Shown one piece after another: positions 26,537 through 34,806 of a stretch of 64,000 bases of DNA; position 1 is the first letter of the stretch, and the number at the start of each line of letters is the position of its first letter. The notes beneath the pieces are model-generated. The model saw nothing but the letters and a program-made list of their open reading frames with translations. It was not told the DNA's origin and did not search any database. Origin of the DNA: Candidatus Latescibacterota bacterium (lineage in GTDB: Bacteria; Latescibacterota; UBA2968; UBA8231); contig JAJEFJ010000106.1 in assembly GCA_022820485.1 (NCBI GenBank), positions 1-64,000 on the forward strand, read 5' to 3'. The translations under genes were made by a program, and so were the position numbers.

Positions 26537-27994
26537 ATGAATATCGCGCTCATCGTGATTGACACCCTCCGCTACGATTATATCGGCGCAAACGGCAATA
26601 CTTGGATCGAAACGCCAAATATCGACCGTTTTGCAGCAAAAGCATGGGCATTTGACCGCGCCTTCTGCGCTAGCTTCCCAACGATCCCGTACCGAACTGA
26701 TGTCATAACCGGTCAGTACGGAGGTCCCTTCCATCCGTGGCAGCCGCTGCGACACGAGCGACAGACCCTCCCCTCGACGCTTGCCGAATGCGGCTATGCC
26801 ACGCAACTTATCCACGACACCCCACATCTGGTCAACGGCGGCCACAACTTCGATTGGCCGTTTCACGCGTGGACGTTCATCCGTGGGGCTGAAGTTGATC
26901 GCGACTGGATCGACGATTCCGCGGCTTGGCCGGACAACTGGTGCCACCAGCCGATGTTTGCCTGCCTCGGCGAAAACGCCGCGCGAAGCGGGCCTCTCCA
27001 GACCTACGCCCGGGCGAACCGCAACCGCAAAAAACCAGAGGATTGGAACTGCGCAAAATTGTTCAGGAGCGCGGCCCAATTCCTCCAAGACAATGCGCAG
27101 CGCGAGAATTTCTTCCTCTGGGTGGATTGTTTCGATCCCCACGAACCGTGGGATGCACCGCCCGAGTTTATGCAAAAGTACGACGCACGACCGGACTACG
27201 ATGGGCGCGTTGACCCGCGCAGCCTCTTCGGCGGGCGGAACGACAAAGACCTCCCCGATGAGGCCAAGGAACACATCAAAGCACAATACCCGGCGAAACT
27301 GACCTGGATGGATCACTGTTTTGGGCAATTCTTGGACGCGCTCGAATCCACCGGGCTCGACCGGAACACGGCCGTCATCTTAACCGGCGACCACGGCACC
27401 AACGTCGGTGAGCGCGGCACTTTTGGCAAAGGGCAACCAGTGCGCGAGGCCGAAGCGCATGTCCCGCTCTTCATCCGAATGCCGGATGGCGATACCGGAC
27501 GGAGCGATGTTATTGTGCAACCACAAGACTTCTTCTCCACGATCCTCGCAATCCTCGGCCAAACGGAACCGGCAGGTATTGAAGGCTATAATATTTTAAC
27601 CCCCGCTCGGCGCGGTGCAGCCGGCCAACGGCAGCTCGCATTGGCAGGTGGGAGCCTCGAACGCTGGAATCAAGCCGGACAGCATCCGAACTTCGTCCTC
27701 TTCACCGCCTTTGACAAAACCTATAGCCTCGAAGTCGCCGCCAAGCCGGAACACTCGCGCTTGGCGCGGCTTGGCTCGTTGGACTACGTTGAGCAGACGC
27801 ATCCAGAGGTCGTCACTGCAATGCACGCCGCGGCAATTGATGAACTCGAACGCCGCGGCACAGACCCCGGATTAATCGCTTGGCTCCGCAACGGCGGCGA
27901 AGGCGAATTGCCCGCCAATGTCCAATACTGGGACGGGTACCCCGGCCCAGCCGGTTTTAGGCCCTACTTTTCCAAACTCTACACCGGCAGTTGA
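26537..27994 (+). CDS. Sulfatase-superfamily hydrolase with Thr at the nucleophile position
   Basis: A 485-residue alkaline-phosphatase-superfamily enzyme. The metal site appears as VIDTLRYD (D9), and the second site as DHGTNVGERGTFGKG. Where sulfatases have C/S-x-P-x-R, this protein has T49-I-P-Y-R53. Threonine cannot become formylglycine, so a classical sulfatase mechanism is unlikely. Phosphoesterase or phosphonate monoester hydrolase activity, where an unmodified hydroxyl acts, is more plausible. It overlaps the reading frame of the next gene, whose ATG lies 15 bp after its stop, so the two are co-transcribed. It has no signal peptide and is probably cytoplasmic. Confidence 0.8.
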   Translation: MNIALIVIDTLRYDYIGANGNTWIETPNIDRFAAKAWAFDRAFCASFPTIPYRTDVITGQYGGPFHPWQPLRHERQTLPSTLAECGYATQLIHDTPHLVNGGHNFDWPFHAWTFIRGAEVDRDWIDDSAAWPDNWCHQPMFACLGENAARSGPLQTYARANRNRKKPEDWNCAKLFRSAAQFLQDNAQRENFFLWVDCFDPHEPWDAPPEFMQKYDARPDYDGRVDPRSLFGGRNDKDLPDEAKEHIKAQYPAKLTWMDHCFGQFLDALESTGLDRNTAVILTGDHGTNVGERGTFGKGQPVREAEAHVPLFIRMPDGDTGRSDVIVQPQDFFSTILAILGQTEPAGIEGYNILTPARRGAAGQRQLALAGGSLERWNQAGQHPNFVLFTAFDKTYSLEVAAKPEHSRLARLGSLDYVEQTHPEVVTAMHAAAIDELERRGTDPGLIAWLRNGGEGELPANVQYWDGYPGPAGFRPYFSKLYTGS

Positions 27995-28008
27995 CAAAGG
28001 AGAACATT

Positions 28009-29058
28009 ATGCCGCGCACCTACAGAGCCTGCTTGATCGGATGTGGACGGATGGGCGCGACCATTGACGACGAAGTCGAAGGCCGTCCAGATCGCTTTCT
28101 GTGGCAACCGTTCTCGCACGCCGCAGCCGCGGTCGCCTGCGACAGAACCGACCTCGTCGCAGTCTCGGACGTGGTTGCCGAGAAAGCGGAATCCATCCGG
28201 CAACGCTACGGTGCCGAACGCGCCTACACCGATTATCGCCAGATGATTGAAAAGGAGCAGCCGGACATCGTCTGCATCGCCACCCGACCCGGGCCGCACG
28301 CGGACATCACGGTCTTTGCCGCTGAAAACAACGTCAAGGGCATCTACTGCGAAAAGCCACTCTGCTGTTCAATGGAGGAAGCGGATGCCATGGTCGACAT
28401 CGTCCAAAAGTACGGGGTCAAATTCAACTACGGTACGCAACGCCGCTATATGCCGGTCTATCGCAAGGTGCGCGAATTGGTGGATGCCGGCGAAATCGGC
28501 AATATCCAGTGCACGATCGCCCAATACGGCGCAAGTTCGGCACTCTGGGGTTTGACGCACGCCGCCGATATGCTGCTCTTCCTCGCCAGCGACCCGGAAG
28601 TCGATTTCGTCCAGGGAACCATCGTCTGTAGCGATGCGGATTGGGATGGCAATCGGCTGGACGTCGATCCGGTGATTACCAGTGGCTACGTCCGTTTTGC
28701 CAATGGCGTCCACGGCTATAACACCGCGGGCACCGGTCCTGAATTCGAGGTCTGCGGCAGCGAGGGGAAGATCCGCATCCTCAACAACAGCCGAGAATGC
28801 CAATTCCGCAAAAAGAGCCAAACCTTCTTTGAAGAGGTCCCGTTCCCACACGTACCCCGCACCACCGGAACAGTGATGGGCATTGCAGACATCGCAGAGG
28901 CGATTGATACAGACCGCGAGACCAAGGGGCCGGTTCACCTCGCTCGCCGGAGCCAAGAGATGTTGATGGGCATGATCGAGTCACACCGATTGGGCGGGCA
29001 ACGCGTCGCGCTCCCAATGACCAATCGGAGCCTATACGTCGGCCGCCGAGATTGGTAA
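28009..29058 (+). CDS. Gfo/Idh/MocA-family oxidoreductase
   Basis: A 349-residue NAD(P)-dependent oxidoreductase. The Rossmann motif LIGCGRMG is at about 7-14, the EKP cofactor/substrate motif in YCEKPLC, and the catalytic His region follows (LWGLTHAADMLLFL). The ATG at 28009 is preceded by AAAGGAG; a further in-frame TTG at 27991 overlaps the sulfatase stop. These enzymes act on sugars, inositols or sugar acids. The gene ends by overlapping the convergent phosphoesterase gene by 27 bp. The substrate is unknown; co-operonic with the sulfatase-like and Ldh-type genes. Confidence 0.85.
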   Translation: MPRTYRACLIGCGRMGATIDDEVEGRPDRFLWQPFSHAAAAVACDRTDLVAVSDVVAEKAESIRQRYGAERAYTDYRQMIEKEQPDIVCIATRPGPHADITVFAAENNVKGIYCEKPLCCSMEEADAMVDIVQKYGVKFNYGTQRRYMPVYRKVRELVDAGEIGNIQCTIAQYGASSALWGLTHAADMLLFLASDPEVDFVQGTIVCSDADWDGNRLDVDPVITSGYVRFANGVHGYNTAGTGPEFEVCGSEGKIRILNNSRECQFRKKSQTFFEEVPFPHVPRTTGTVMGIADIAEAIDTDRETKGPVHLARRSQEMLMGMIESHRLGGQRVALPMTNRSLYVGRRDW

Positions 29059-30084
29059 TTCCCACACCCGCTCCTCCAGCATCCCTCCACACTCTCGCCC
29101 ATCCTCAAAGACCACCCGCACCTCGACCTGCTGCCGGTCAAAATCGGCTGGCAACTCCCACAGGTGCGTCGCCAGATCGCGCGACGATTCAGCCAGCGGA
29201 TCGATCCGCGCTAATGGCCCCAAGTCCCCCACCTCGACCTGCGTGCGCGGCGAACCATCGAACACATTGACAAAGCGGCGACCCGAAGCCTGGTGCCGGC
29301 ACAATTCCATCGCCTCGTCTTGGTGTGGCTGGAAAGCGTGGTACTGGCTCCTGAAACCCCCTTCCGCATCGACCTCAACCACCCGATACCCCTGCGGTTC
29401 GCGTCCCTGTGGGCCGCGGCTTTCCAGTCCAGTCTTCCACCAATTGCCCGACACCGCCGCGGTCGTCATAACCTCCATAGCGCCGACAAAGTGGCGATCG
29501 TTTTCATGGTGGTGGCCGTGCAAGGTGATCACCCGTTCAAAGGGCTGCAATAGCGTCAGCAAGCGCCGCACTCCGGCAATCTCATTGGTGGGAAAGGCCA
29601 TATCCGGTGCCTGACCCGAGCGCTGTGGAAAAGTCGTCGATACCGGCACATGGCTAGCCACCACCAGTGGAGCGGCCCGGTCCAGCCCGGCCAAATCCGC
29701 AGCCAGCCACTCCAACAGCCCCTCGTCGGCCAAGACGTGCCAGTTGGACGGGTGGTCCTCGGTCGGCTCGAAATAGCGCACCACGTCCAACAGCACAAAA
29801 TGTACGCCGCCAATATCGGCGCTGGCGTGCGCCGTCCCCCCTTGCTCCCGAGGCAGATAGCCGCTGCACATCTCGTGGTTACCGTGGCTCAATAGCACCG
29901 GCACAGATACCCTCTCCATGGTCTGGGCGTATTGCGCTAGCGCCTCGGGCGTGAGGCCCACGTCGCCGCCGTTGATCAGGACTTCAGGCTGATGCTCCAG
30001 CATAGATTCCACACACAACTCAAATCCCCGGAAGGCGTCTATCCCAGAGTCGAGGTGAATGTCAGTGAAGTAGATGAATTTCAT
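29032..30084 (-). CDS. Calcineurin-like metallophosphoesterase
   Basis: A 350-residue phosphoesterase with all the family metal motifs: D8-x-H10 in FTDIHLD, GGDVG, GNHE, ASHVP and the GHHHEND block. The catalytic domain covers about residues 1-230. A C-terminal beta-rich extension (about 230-350) is not typical of the minimal enzyme and may bind substrate. No signal peptide is present. Its last codons lie on the opposite strand of the end of the Gfo/Idh/MocA gene (29032-29058), an unusual convergent overlap. The substrate is unknown. Confidence 0.85.
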   Translation of the reverse strand: MKFIYFTDIHLDSGIDAFRGFELCVESMLEHQPEVLINGGDVGLTPEALAQYAQTMERVSVPVLLSHGNHEMCSGYLPREQGGTAHASADIGGVHFVLLDVVRYFEPTEDHPSNWHVLADEGLLEWLAADLAGLDRAAPLVVASHVPVSTTFPQRSGQAPDMAFPTNEIAGVRRLLTLLQPFERVITLHGHHHENDRHFVGAMEVMTTAAVSGNWWKTGLESRGPQGREPQGYRVVEVDAEGGFRSQYHAFQPHQDEAMELCRHQASGRRFVNVFDGSPRTQVEVGDLGPLARIDPLAESSRDLATHLWELPADFDRQQVEVRVVFEDGRECGGMLEERVWELPISAADV

Positions 30085-30256
30085 CAGATTATTCCTTAAG
30101 GGATGGTTTGTAAAAGCTCTTCCTTTTTCTTGCTCACTTTAGCTTAACCAATGTAAACTTACCCTACAAACGCCATTGCTTCCGGCCGGTGCATGACAGC
30201 CACTGCTGGAACGAGTTCTCCGAACGACAACCTTTACCTGTGGAAGTGAGGATTGT

Positions 30257-31078
30257 ATGGCCTTCGCCCGCGTCTCCCATCCCGCTCTTTTCCAAGCCCC
30301 TTTGGGTCGAGGTATCGCCACCGTCCTCGGGCCCCAGGGCTTGCGTCTGACCGGCCTGACCAGCTTTCACCTCGACGAAGGACCCGACTTTGCTTGGCTC
30401 AATATCTACCGCACCTTGGCCGACGGCCGCCAACTCGAAATCACGCGCGAGCGCACTCCAGACCAAGTGGCCCAAGAAGGCGATGGCGTCGCGGTGCGCT
30501 GGGCGGCTTGCCCTGCGGTAGAAGCCGAATTGCAAGCGCACTACCGCATCGCGGGACCCGATAGCCTCGACGCCACCTTCAGCGCCCGCCTAGCAGCCGA
30601 TTACCGACGTTTTGAATTCTTTATCGCCAATTATTTTACTCCCCACTACACGCCGTACTTCCCCGTGCAGGACGACCGCACCCACCCCGAAGGCATCACT
30701 TGGTACCAAAAGCAGTGGTACGGCCACAACGAGGCCGAATCGTGGGCGCGCGATGAAGACGCCGAAGCCGTGTTCCGCGACGGCCGCTGGCTCGACGGCT
30801 ATCCTCTCAACTGGCGTCGGGGGCCGTATTACGCCCATGCCCTAACTCTGCAAGAGCACCGCTACGGCCACGCCATTCTGCTCATGGCTCGACCCGCCGA
30901 TTGCCTGGGCCTGTCGGGTTACAACAGCTACCACAACGCCCAGTACTTCCACTTGGGCGGCGAAGATGTCCAAGCCGACCAACACCTGACGTTCACCATT
31001 CGCTTGGTGCTATTGACCGAGTGGGACGATCTGCAGGCAGAGGCCCTAGCGCGCTATCATCAATGGCTGGAGGAATAG
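30257..31078 (+). CDS. Conserved hypothetical beta-rich protein
   Basis: A 273-residue soluble protein I do not recognise. It is aromatic-rich and mostly beta (ANYFTPHYTPYFPVQDDR, YNSYHNAQYFHLGGEDVQ), which resembles sugar-binding beta-sandwich proteins of the galactose-mutarotase type. A GAGG site precedes the ATG. The next gene, an oxidoreductase, starts 6 bp after its stop, so the two form an operon. This pairing suggests a sugar-related job, for example epimerisation or binding, but there is no direct evidence. Confidence 0.55.
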   Translation: MAFARVSHPALFQAPLGRGIATVLGPQGLRLTGLTSFHLDEGPDFAWLNIYRTLADGRQLEITRERTPDQVAQEGDGVAVRWAACPAVEAELQAHYRIAGPDSLDATFSARLAADYRRFEFFIANYFTPHYTPYFPVQDDRTHPEGITWYQKQWYGHNEAESWARDEDAEAVFRDGRWLDGYPLNWRRGPYYAHALTLQEHRYGHAILLMARPADCLGLSGYNSYHNAQYFHLGGEDVQADQHLTFTIRLVLLTEWDDLQAEALARYHQWLEE

Positions 31079-31083
31079 AGAAA

Positions 31084-32115
31084 ATGGAACTGCTCAAACT
31101 CGGCGTCGTCGGCTGCGGCTGGGCTGGCCAACAGGCCATCAAAGCGGCTCAGGCCAGCTCTCTAGTCGATGCCGTCGCCTTAGCCGATTTAGACGAACCG
31201 CGCCGCAATAGCGTCGCCAGCGAAGAAGGCGTGCTGCTCCAATACGGCCCCTACCAAGACCTGCTGGCCGACGACCAAGTCCAAGCCGTGCTCCTAGCCG
31301 TCAATCCGCCCGCCCGCTATCCCATGGTCTTGGACGCTTTTGCCGCTGACAAACACGTCTTGGTGCAAAAGCCGCACGCGGTGCGGGCTGCGCACATCTT
31401 GGAATTTGAAGCGGCGGCCGAGCGCGCTGGCACCACGCTGCAATTCTGCTACTTCATGCGCCACTTTCCCGACAACCGCAAATTGCGCGTCGCAGTACAA
31501 GAGGGCTGCATCGGCGAGCCGTATCACGCCCGTATTTTCCTCAAATTCAATTCGCGCCCACCGGCCGACAGCTTTGAAAGCTGGACCAATGTGTATGGTC
31601 ACAAGGGCGGTGCCCTAGGCCAGCACGCCTCGCACGAACTCGACTTAGCTTGGTGGTGGATGGGCTGTCCCAAGCCGCAGTGGGCCTTTGCCGCCAAGCA
31701 TACCCTTGAGCCGCTATATCACGGCCCCGAGGGAGCGGCCGAGGATTACTTTTCCGGCTTGGTCGGTCTAGAAGGCGACAAGACCATCCAGATAGACTGC
31801 TCGCGCTGGCTGCACTGCGACACCCCCACCACCGTGGAGTTGTACGGAAGTGAGGGTGCTCTATCTCAGGGAGTTATATGGCACTGGGAAGACGGGCAGT
31901 TCGCCGCACAGGAATCCGCCGCAAAGTCGGACATGCCCCACACCCAACCGCCCTCGGAGGGATTGTCTTTCTACCACGAAATCGAACACTTCGCCCGCGC
32001 CGTAGCCGGTCAAGTCAAAGCCGATGTCGATGCCCAAGACGCCTATCACTTCATGAAAATACTCGACGCCTTGTACGACAGCGCCCAACGCCGCGAAAAA
32101 GTAATGATCGACTGA
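31084..32115 (+). CDS. Gfo/Idh/MocA-family oxidoreductase
   Basis: A 343-residue dehydrogenase with the Rossmann motif VGCGWAGQQ (about 8-16), a QKP variant of the EKP motif (VQKPHA) and a C-terminal beta-sheet domain (ALGQHASHELDLAWWWMG with the conserved His). The ATG at 31084 follows GAGGAAT and sits 6 bp after the previous stop; the longer in-frame reading from 30901 overlaps that gene and is not real. It probably oxidises a sugar or cyclitol. Lys in the motif is kept although the usual Glu is Gln. Confidence 0.84.
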   Translation: MELLKLGVVGCGWAGQQAIKAAQASSLVDAVALADLDEPRRNSVASEEGVLLQYGPYQDLLADDQVQAVLLAVNPPARYPMVLDAFAADKHVLVQKPHAVRAAHILEFEAAAERAGTTLQFCYFMRHFPDNRKLRVAVQEGCIGEPYHARIFLKFNSRPPADSFESWTNVYGHKGGALGQHASHELDLAWWWMGCPKPQWAFAAKHTLEPLYHGPEGAAEDYFSGLVGLEGDKTIQIDCSRWLHCDTPTTVELYGSEGALSQGVIWHWEDGQFAAQESAAKSDMPHTQPPSEGLSFYHEIEHFARAVAGQVKADVDAQDAYHFMKILDALYDSAQRREKVMID

Positions 32116-32124
32116 AGAAGAAGC

Positions 32125-32787
32125 TCACCGACGCCAAGCCGCTTTCAGGGCACCCCAGCTAGTTGGGGCAACCGCGCTGGCGACATCAATGCGGTGGAGT
32201 TCCACGGTTTCGACCCCACCCTCCTCCGTAGTAGTGATGAACAAAGTATCCCCTTCAATGGCATAGGTGCTATTTATCTTCTCGAATTCACCAAGTCCTA
32301 ATTCAGCGAGGAACTCGTCCTCATCGAGTTCGGCGAGGAACTCATCGACGAACGCCTGTTCAAATGCCGGGTAGTCTTCGTCGGAGACCCCCTCTAGGTC
32401 TGCGGCTAAACGGGCGAAGCCACGGGCGAAGCCAATGAAGAATTCCTCCAGGAACTCGCGGAACTCGGCGGAGTTCATCTTCTCATCGTCGACGATATAG
32501 TGCAATTCGGCTATATCAACCCAGAGGCTGTCGCCCGCGACTCGATAGGTGCCGGTGAACTGGACAGAGAGCGTCTCTATGGGAGATTCGACATCGCCTT
32601 CTCCCCCCTCGATGTTTTGGTCGAGCGCAAAGGTTCCATCCGCCTCAAAGGTCAGGCGCGTGGTAATCTTGTTGCTTTCCTCATCGACATAAGTCCCCTC
32701 CCAAGTGCCGTGGAGAGCCTCTTCTTGGGCGGCGAGCGGCAGGGCAAGCAGACAGAGAAACGCGACAGACGACAGAAGTTGGTGCAT
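32125..32787 (-). CDS. Small secreted protein, lipocalin-like N-terminus
   Basis: A 220-residue exported protein: signal peptide MHQLLSSVAFLCLLALPLAA cut before QEE. A beta-rich segment GTWEGTYVDEESNKITTRLT follows, of the kind found in lipocalin-like stress proteins (Gly-x-Trp at the first strand). A helical acidic middle (EFLEEFFIGFARGFARL, and repeated EDEFLAEL) and a beta C-terminus complete it. AAGGAGG precedes the ATG. The short repeats FLAELDEDE and FLAELGLGE suggest local duplication. The function is unknown; it converges on the oxidoreductase gene with 9 bp between stops. Confidence 0.55.
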   Translation of the reverse strand: MHQLLSSVAFLCLLALPLAAQEEALHGTWEGTYVDEESNKITTRLTFEADGTFALDQNIEGGEGDVESPIETLSVQFTGTYRVAGDSLWVDIAELHYIVDDEKMNSAEFREFLEEFFIGFARGFARLAADLEGVSDEDYPAFEQAFVDEFLAELDEDEFLAELGLGEFEKINSTYAIEGDTLFITTTEEGGVETVELHRIDVASAVAPTSWGALKAAWRR

Positions 32788-32852
32788 AACGACCTCCTTT
32801 GAAGGACAATACTACAACGATTGGCTAGACAGATCGTCTTAAAAATACTATT

Positions 32853-32882
32853 CTGCGTCTATCTGCGCCCATCTGCGGATCA
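32853..32882 (+). repeat. CATCTGCG dispersed repeat
   Basis: A stretch reading CTGCGTCTATCTGCGCCC then ATCTGCGGATCA, made of 10-bp units ending CATCTGCG. Similar runs are at 34784 and 51064, all between genes. It lies about 100 bp upstream of ilvD. Confidence 0.6.
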
Positions 32883-32985
32883 GAGCGTGAATAATTGAGG
32901 ACAGCTATACCTCAGTTGACGGGGTAAAACTCAGACGCTACTATCCGTCTTTCGTTCCACTTCCTCACAGCAGAAAGCATACACC

Positions 32986-34656
32986 ATGACCGAATCCATC
33001 CCCATCAGCAAGAACATCACCCAAGGCCCGTCCCGGGCCGGGGCCCGCGCCATGTACCGGGCTGCCGGCTTCGACGCCGAGGCCCTGCGCAAACCCCTCA
33101 TCGGCATCGCCAATACCTGGACCGAACTCGGCCCCTGCAACTTTGGCCTGCGCGGCCTAGCCGAGCACGTCAAGGCCGGCATCCGTCAAGCTGGCGGCAC
33201 CCCCCTTGAATTCAATACGGTGGTGATCTCCGACGGCATCACCATGGGTACCGAAGGCATGAAGACCTCGCTCATCTCGCGCGAAGTCATCGCCGACTCC
33301 ATGGAACTGGTGGTGCGCGGGCACATGCTCGACGGCTTTGTCGCCCTCACTGGCTGCGACAAGACCACCCCAGGGGCCATTATGGCCATGTGCCGCTTGG
33401 ACATCCCCTCAGTGCTGCTCTACGGCGGCTCGATTATGCCCGGCCGCCACGACCAAGCCGACATCACCATCCAAGACGTGTACGAAGCCATCGGTGCCCA
33501 CGCCACCGGCCGCATCGACGACGATCAATTGCGCCTCATCGAAGAAAACGCCTGCCCCGGAGCCGGGTCCTGCGGCGGTCAATTCACCGCCAATACCATG
33601 GCCACCGCAGCCGAGATCCTCGGCGTAGCCCTCATGGGCTCTGGCTCGGTGCCGGCCACCGATCCGCGCAAGGAAGCCGTCGGCACCCAAGTCGGGAGCC
33701 TAGCCGTCGAGTTAGTGAGTCAAAATCGCAAACCCTCGCAAATCATCACCCGCCCCGCCCTCGACAACGCCATCCGCTCCATTGCCACCACCGGCGGCTC
33801 GACCAACGGCGTGCTGCATTTTCTGGCCATCGCCCGGGAAGCCGGATTGGAACTGGACATCGAGGACTTCCAGACCTTGAGCAGTTCCACCCCGCTCATG
33901 GTCGATCTCAAACCGGGCGGCCGCTTTGTCGCCCCCGACTTGGACAAAGCCGGCGGCATCGCCTTGGTGGCCCGCCGCCTCAAAGAAGCCGGCCTGCTGC
34001 ACGAGGACGCCCTCACAGTATCAGGCCGCACCGTTGGTCAAGAAGCCGATCGCGCCGTGGAAACCCCCGGCCAGCAGGTCGTGGTGCCGGTCGATAAACC
34101 GCTGAAAAAATCGGGGGGGCTAGTCATACTCAAGGGCAATCTCGCCCCCGAAGGCGCGGTGGTGAAATTAGCCGGCCACGAACGCGCCCAGCACCAAGGC
34201 CCGGCCCGCGTCTTCAACAGCGAGGACGAAGTCATGCCGGCCATTGAGCAGGGGCGTATCCAGCCCGGCGACGTGGTGGTCATCCGCTACGAAGGCCCCA
34301 AGGGTGGGCCGGGTATGCGCGAGATGCTAGCCGTCACCGGTGCCATCGTGGGGGCAGGTCTGGGCGACTCCGTGGCGCTAGTCACCGATGGTCGCTTTTC
34401 GGGTGCCACCCGCGGCCTGATGATCGGCCACGCCGCGCCCGAAGCCGCAGTGGGCGGCCCCTTGGCCGTCCTGCACGACGGCGACACCATCACCATCGAC
34501 ACCACGGCTGGCCGGTTGGACGTAGCGCTAGACGAAGCCGAGTTGCAGGCCCGCCTAGCCGCTTGGGAGGCCCCACCGCCGCGCTATACCTCCGGCGTAA
34601 TGGCCAAATACGCCCGCTCGGTGTCGTCGGCAGCTCAGGGCGCGGTGACTAGCTAA
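32986..34656 (+). CDS. ilvD: Dihydroxy-acid dehydratase (IlvD)
   Basis: A 556-residue dehydratase for branched-chain amino acid synthesis, converting 2,3-dihydroxy-3-methylbutanoate to 2-oxoisovalerate. Iron-sulfur cysteines are C51 (GPCNFG), C124 (GCDKTTPG) and C196 (CPGAGSCGGQF). K126 is the likely carbamylated lysine and D83 is in VVISDGITMG. The length and order match the [2Fe-2S] IlvD type rather than Edd. It stands alone with no other ilv gene nearby. Related sugar-acid dehydratases share these motifs, so a role in aldonate breakdown is a less likely alternative. Confidence 0.92.
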   Translation: MTESIPISKNITQGPSRAGARAMYRAAGFDAEALRKPLIGIANTWTELGPCNFGLRGLAEHVKAGIRQAGGTPLEFNTVVISDGITMGTEGMKTSLISREVIADSMELVVRGHMLDGFVALTGCDKTTPGAIMAMCRLDIPSVLLYGGSIMPGRHDQADITIQDVYEAIGAHATGRIDDDQLRLIEENACPGAGSCGGQFTANTMATAAEILGVALMGSGSVPATDPRKEAVGTQVGSLAVELVSQNRKPSQIITRPALDNAIRSIATTGGSTNGVLHFLAIAREAGLELDIEDFQTLSSSTPLMVDLKPGGRFVAPDLDKAGGIALVARRLKEAGLLHEDALTVSGRTVGQEADRAVETPGQQVVVPVDKPLKKSGGLVILKGNLAPEGAVVKLAGHERAQHQGPARVFNSEDEVMPAIEQGRIQPGDVVVIRYEGPKGGPGMREMLAVTGAIVGAGLGDSVALVTDGRFSGATRGLMIGHAAPEAAVGGPLAVLHDGDTITIDTTAGRLDVALDEAELQARLAAWEAPPPRYTSGVMAKYARSVSSAAQGAVTS

Positions 34657-34675
34657 ACCACGTCGCGACACATAC

Positions 34676-34688
34676 CTGACGTTACGCA
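34676..34688 (+). repeat. CTGACGTTACGCA dispersed repeat
   Basis: An exact copy of the 13-bp element also at 36633 (minus) and 39451, located 20 bp after the ilvD stop. Confidence 0.65.
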
Positions 34689-34726
34689 TCGTCACCGAAC
34701 GGGCGTCCCTTGCGGGTGCCCAAGTA

Positions 34727-34748
34727 GGGGCGACCGATCGGTCGCCCC
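34727..34748. repeat. GTAGGGGCG palindrome, perfect copy
   Basis: GGGGCGACCGATCGGTCGCCCC is a perfect 22-bp palindrome preceded by GTA, sharing the GTAGGGGCG edge with the elements at 3243 and 39564. It lies between convergent genes and could act as a bidirectional terminator, though no T-run follows. Confidence 0.75.
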
Positions 34749-34783
34749 GACAACAATGGCTATGGCAATCCGCGCTACGAATC

Positions 34784-34806
34784 ATCTGCGTCCATCTGCG
34801 GATCAG
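34784..34806 (+). repeat. CATCTGCG dispersed repeat abutting a stop codon
   Basis: ATCTGCGTCCATCTGCGGAT with three more bases of homology to the copy at 32853. It ends exactly at the stop codon (34807-34809) of the minus-strand enolase-superfamily gene. Confidence 0.6.

Noticed and set aside
26279..27328. 349-codon frame on the minus strand
   Set aside because: Opposite the sulfatase-like and Ldh-type genes; no domain or start site.
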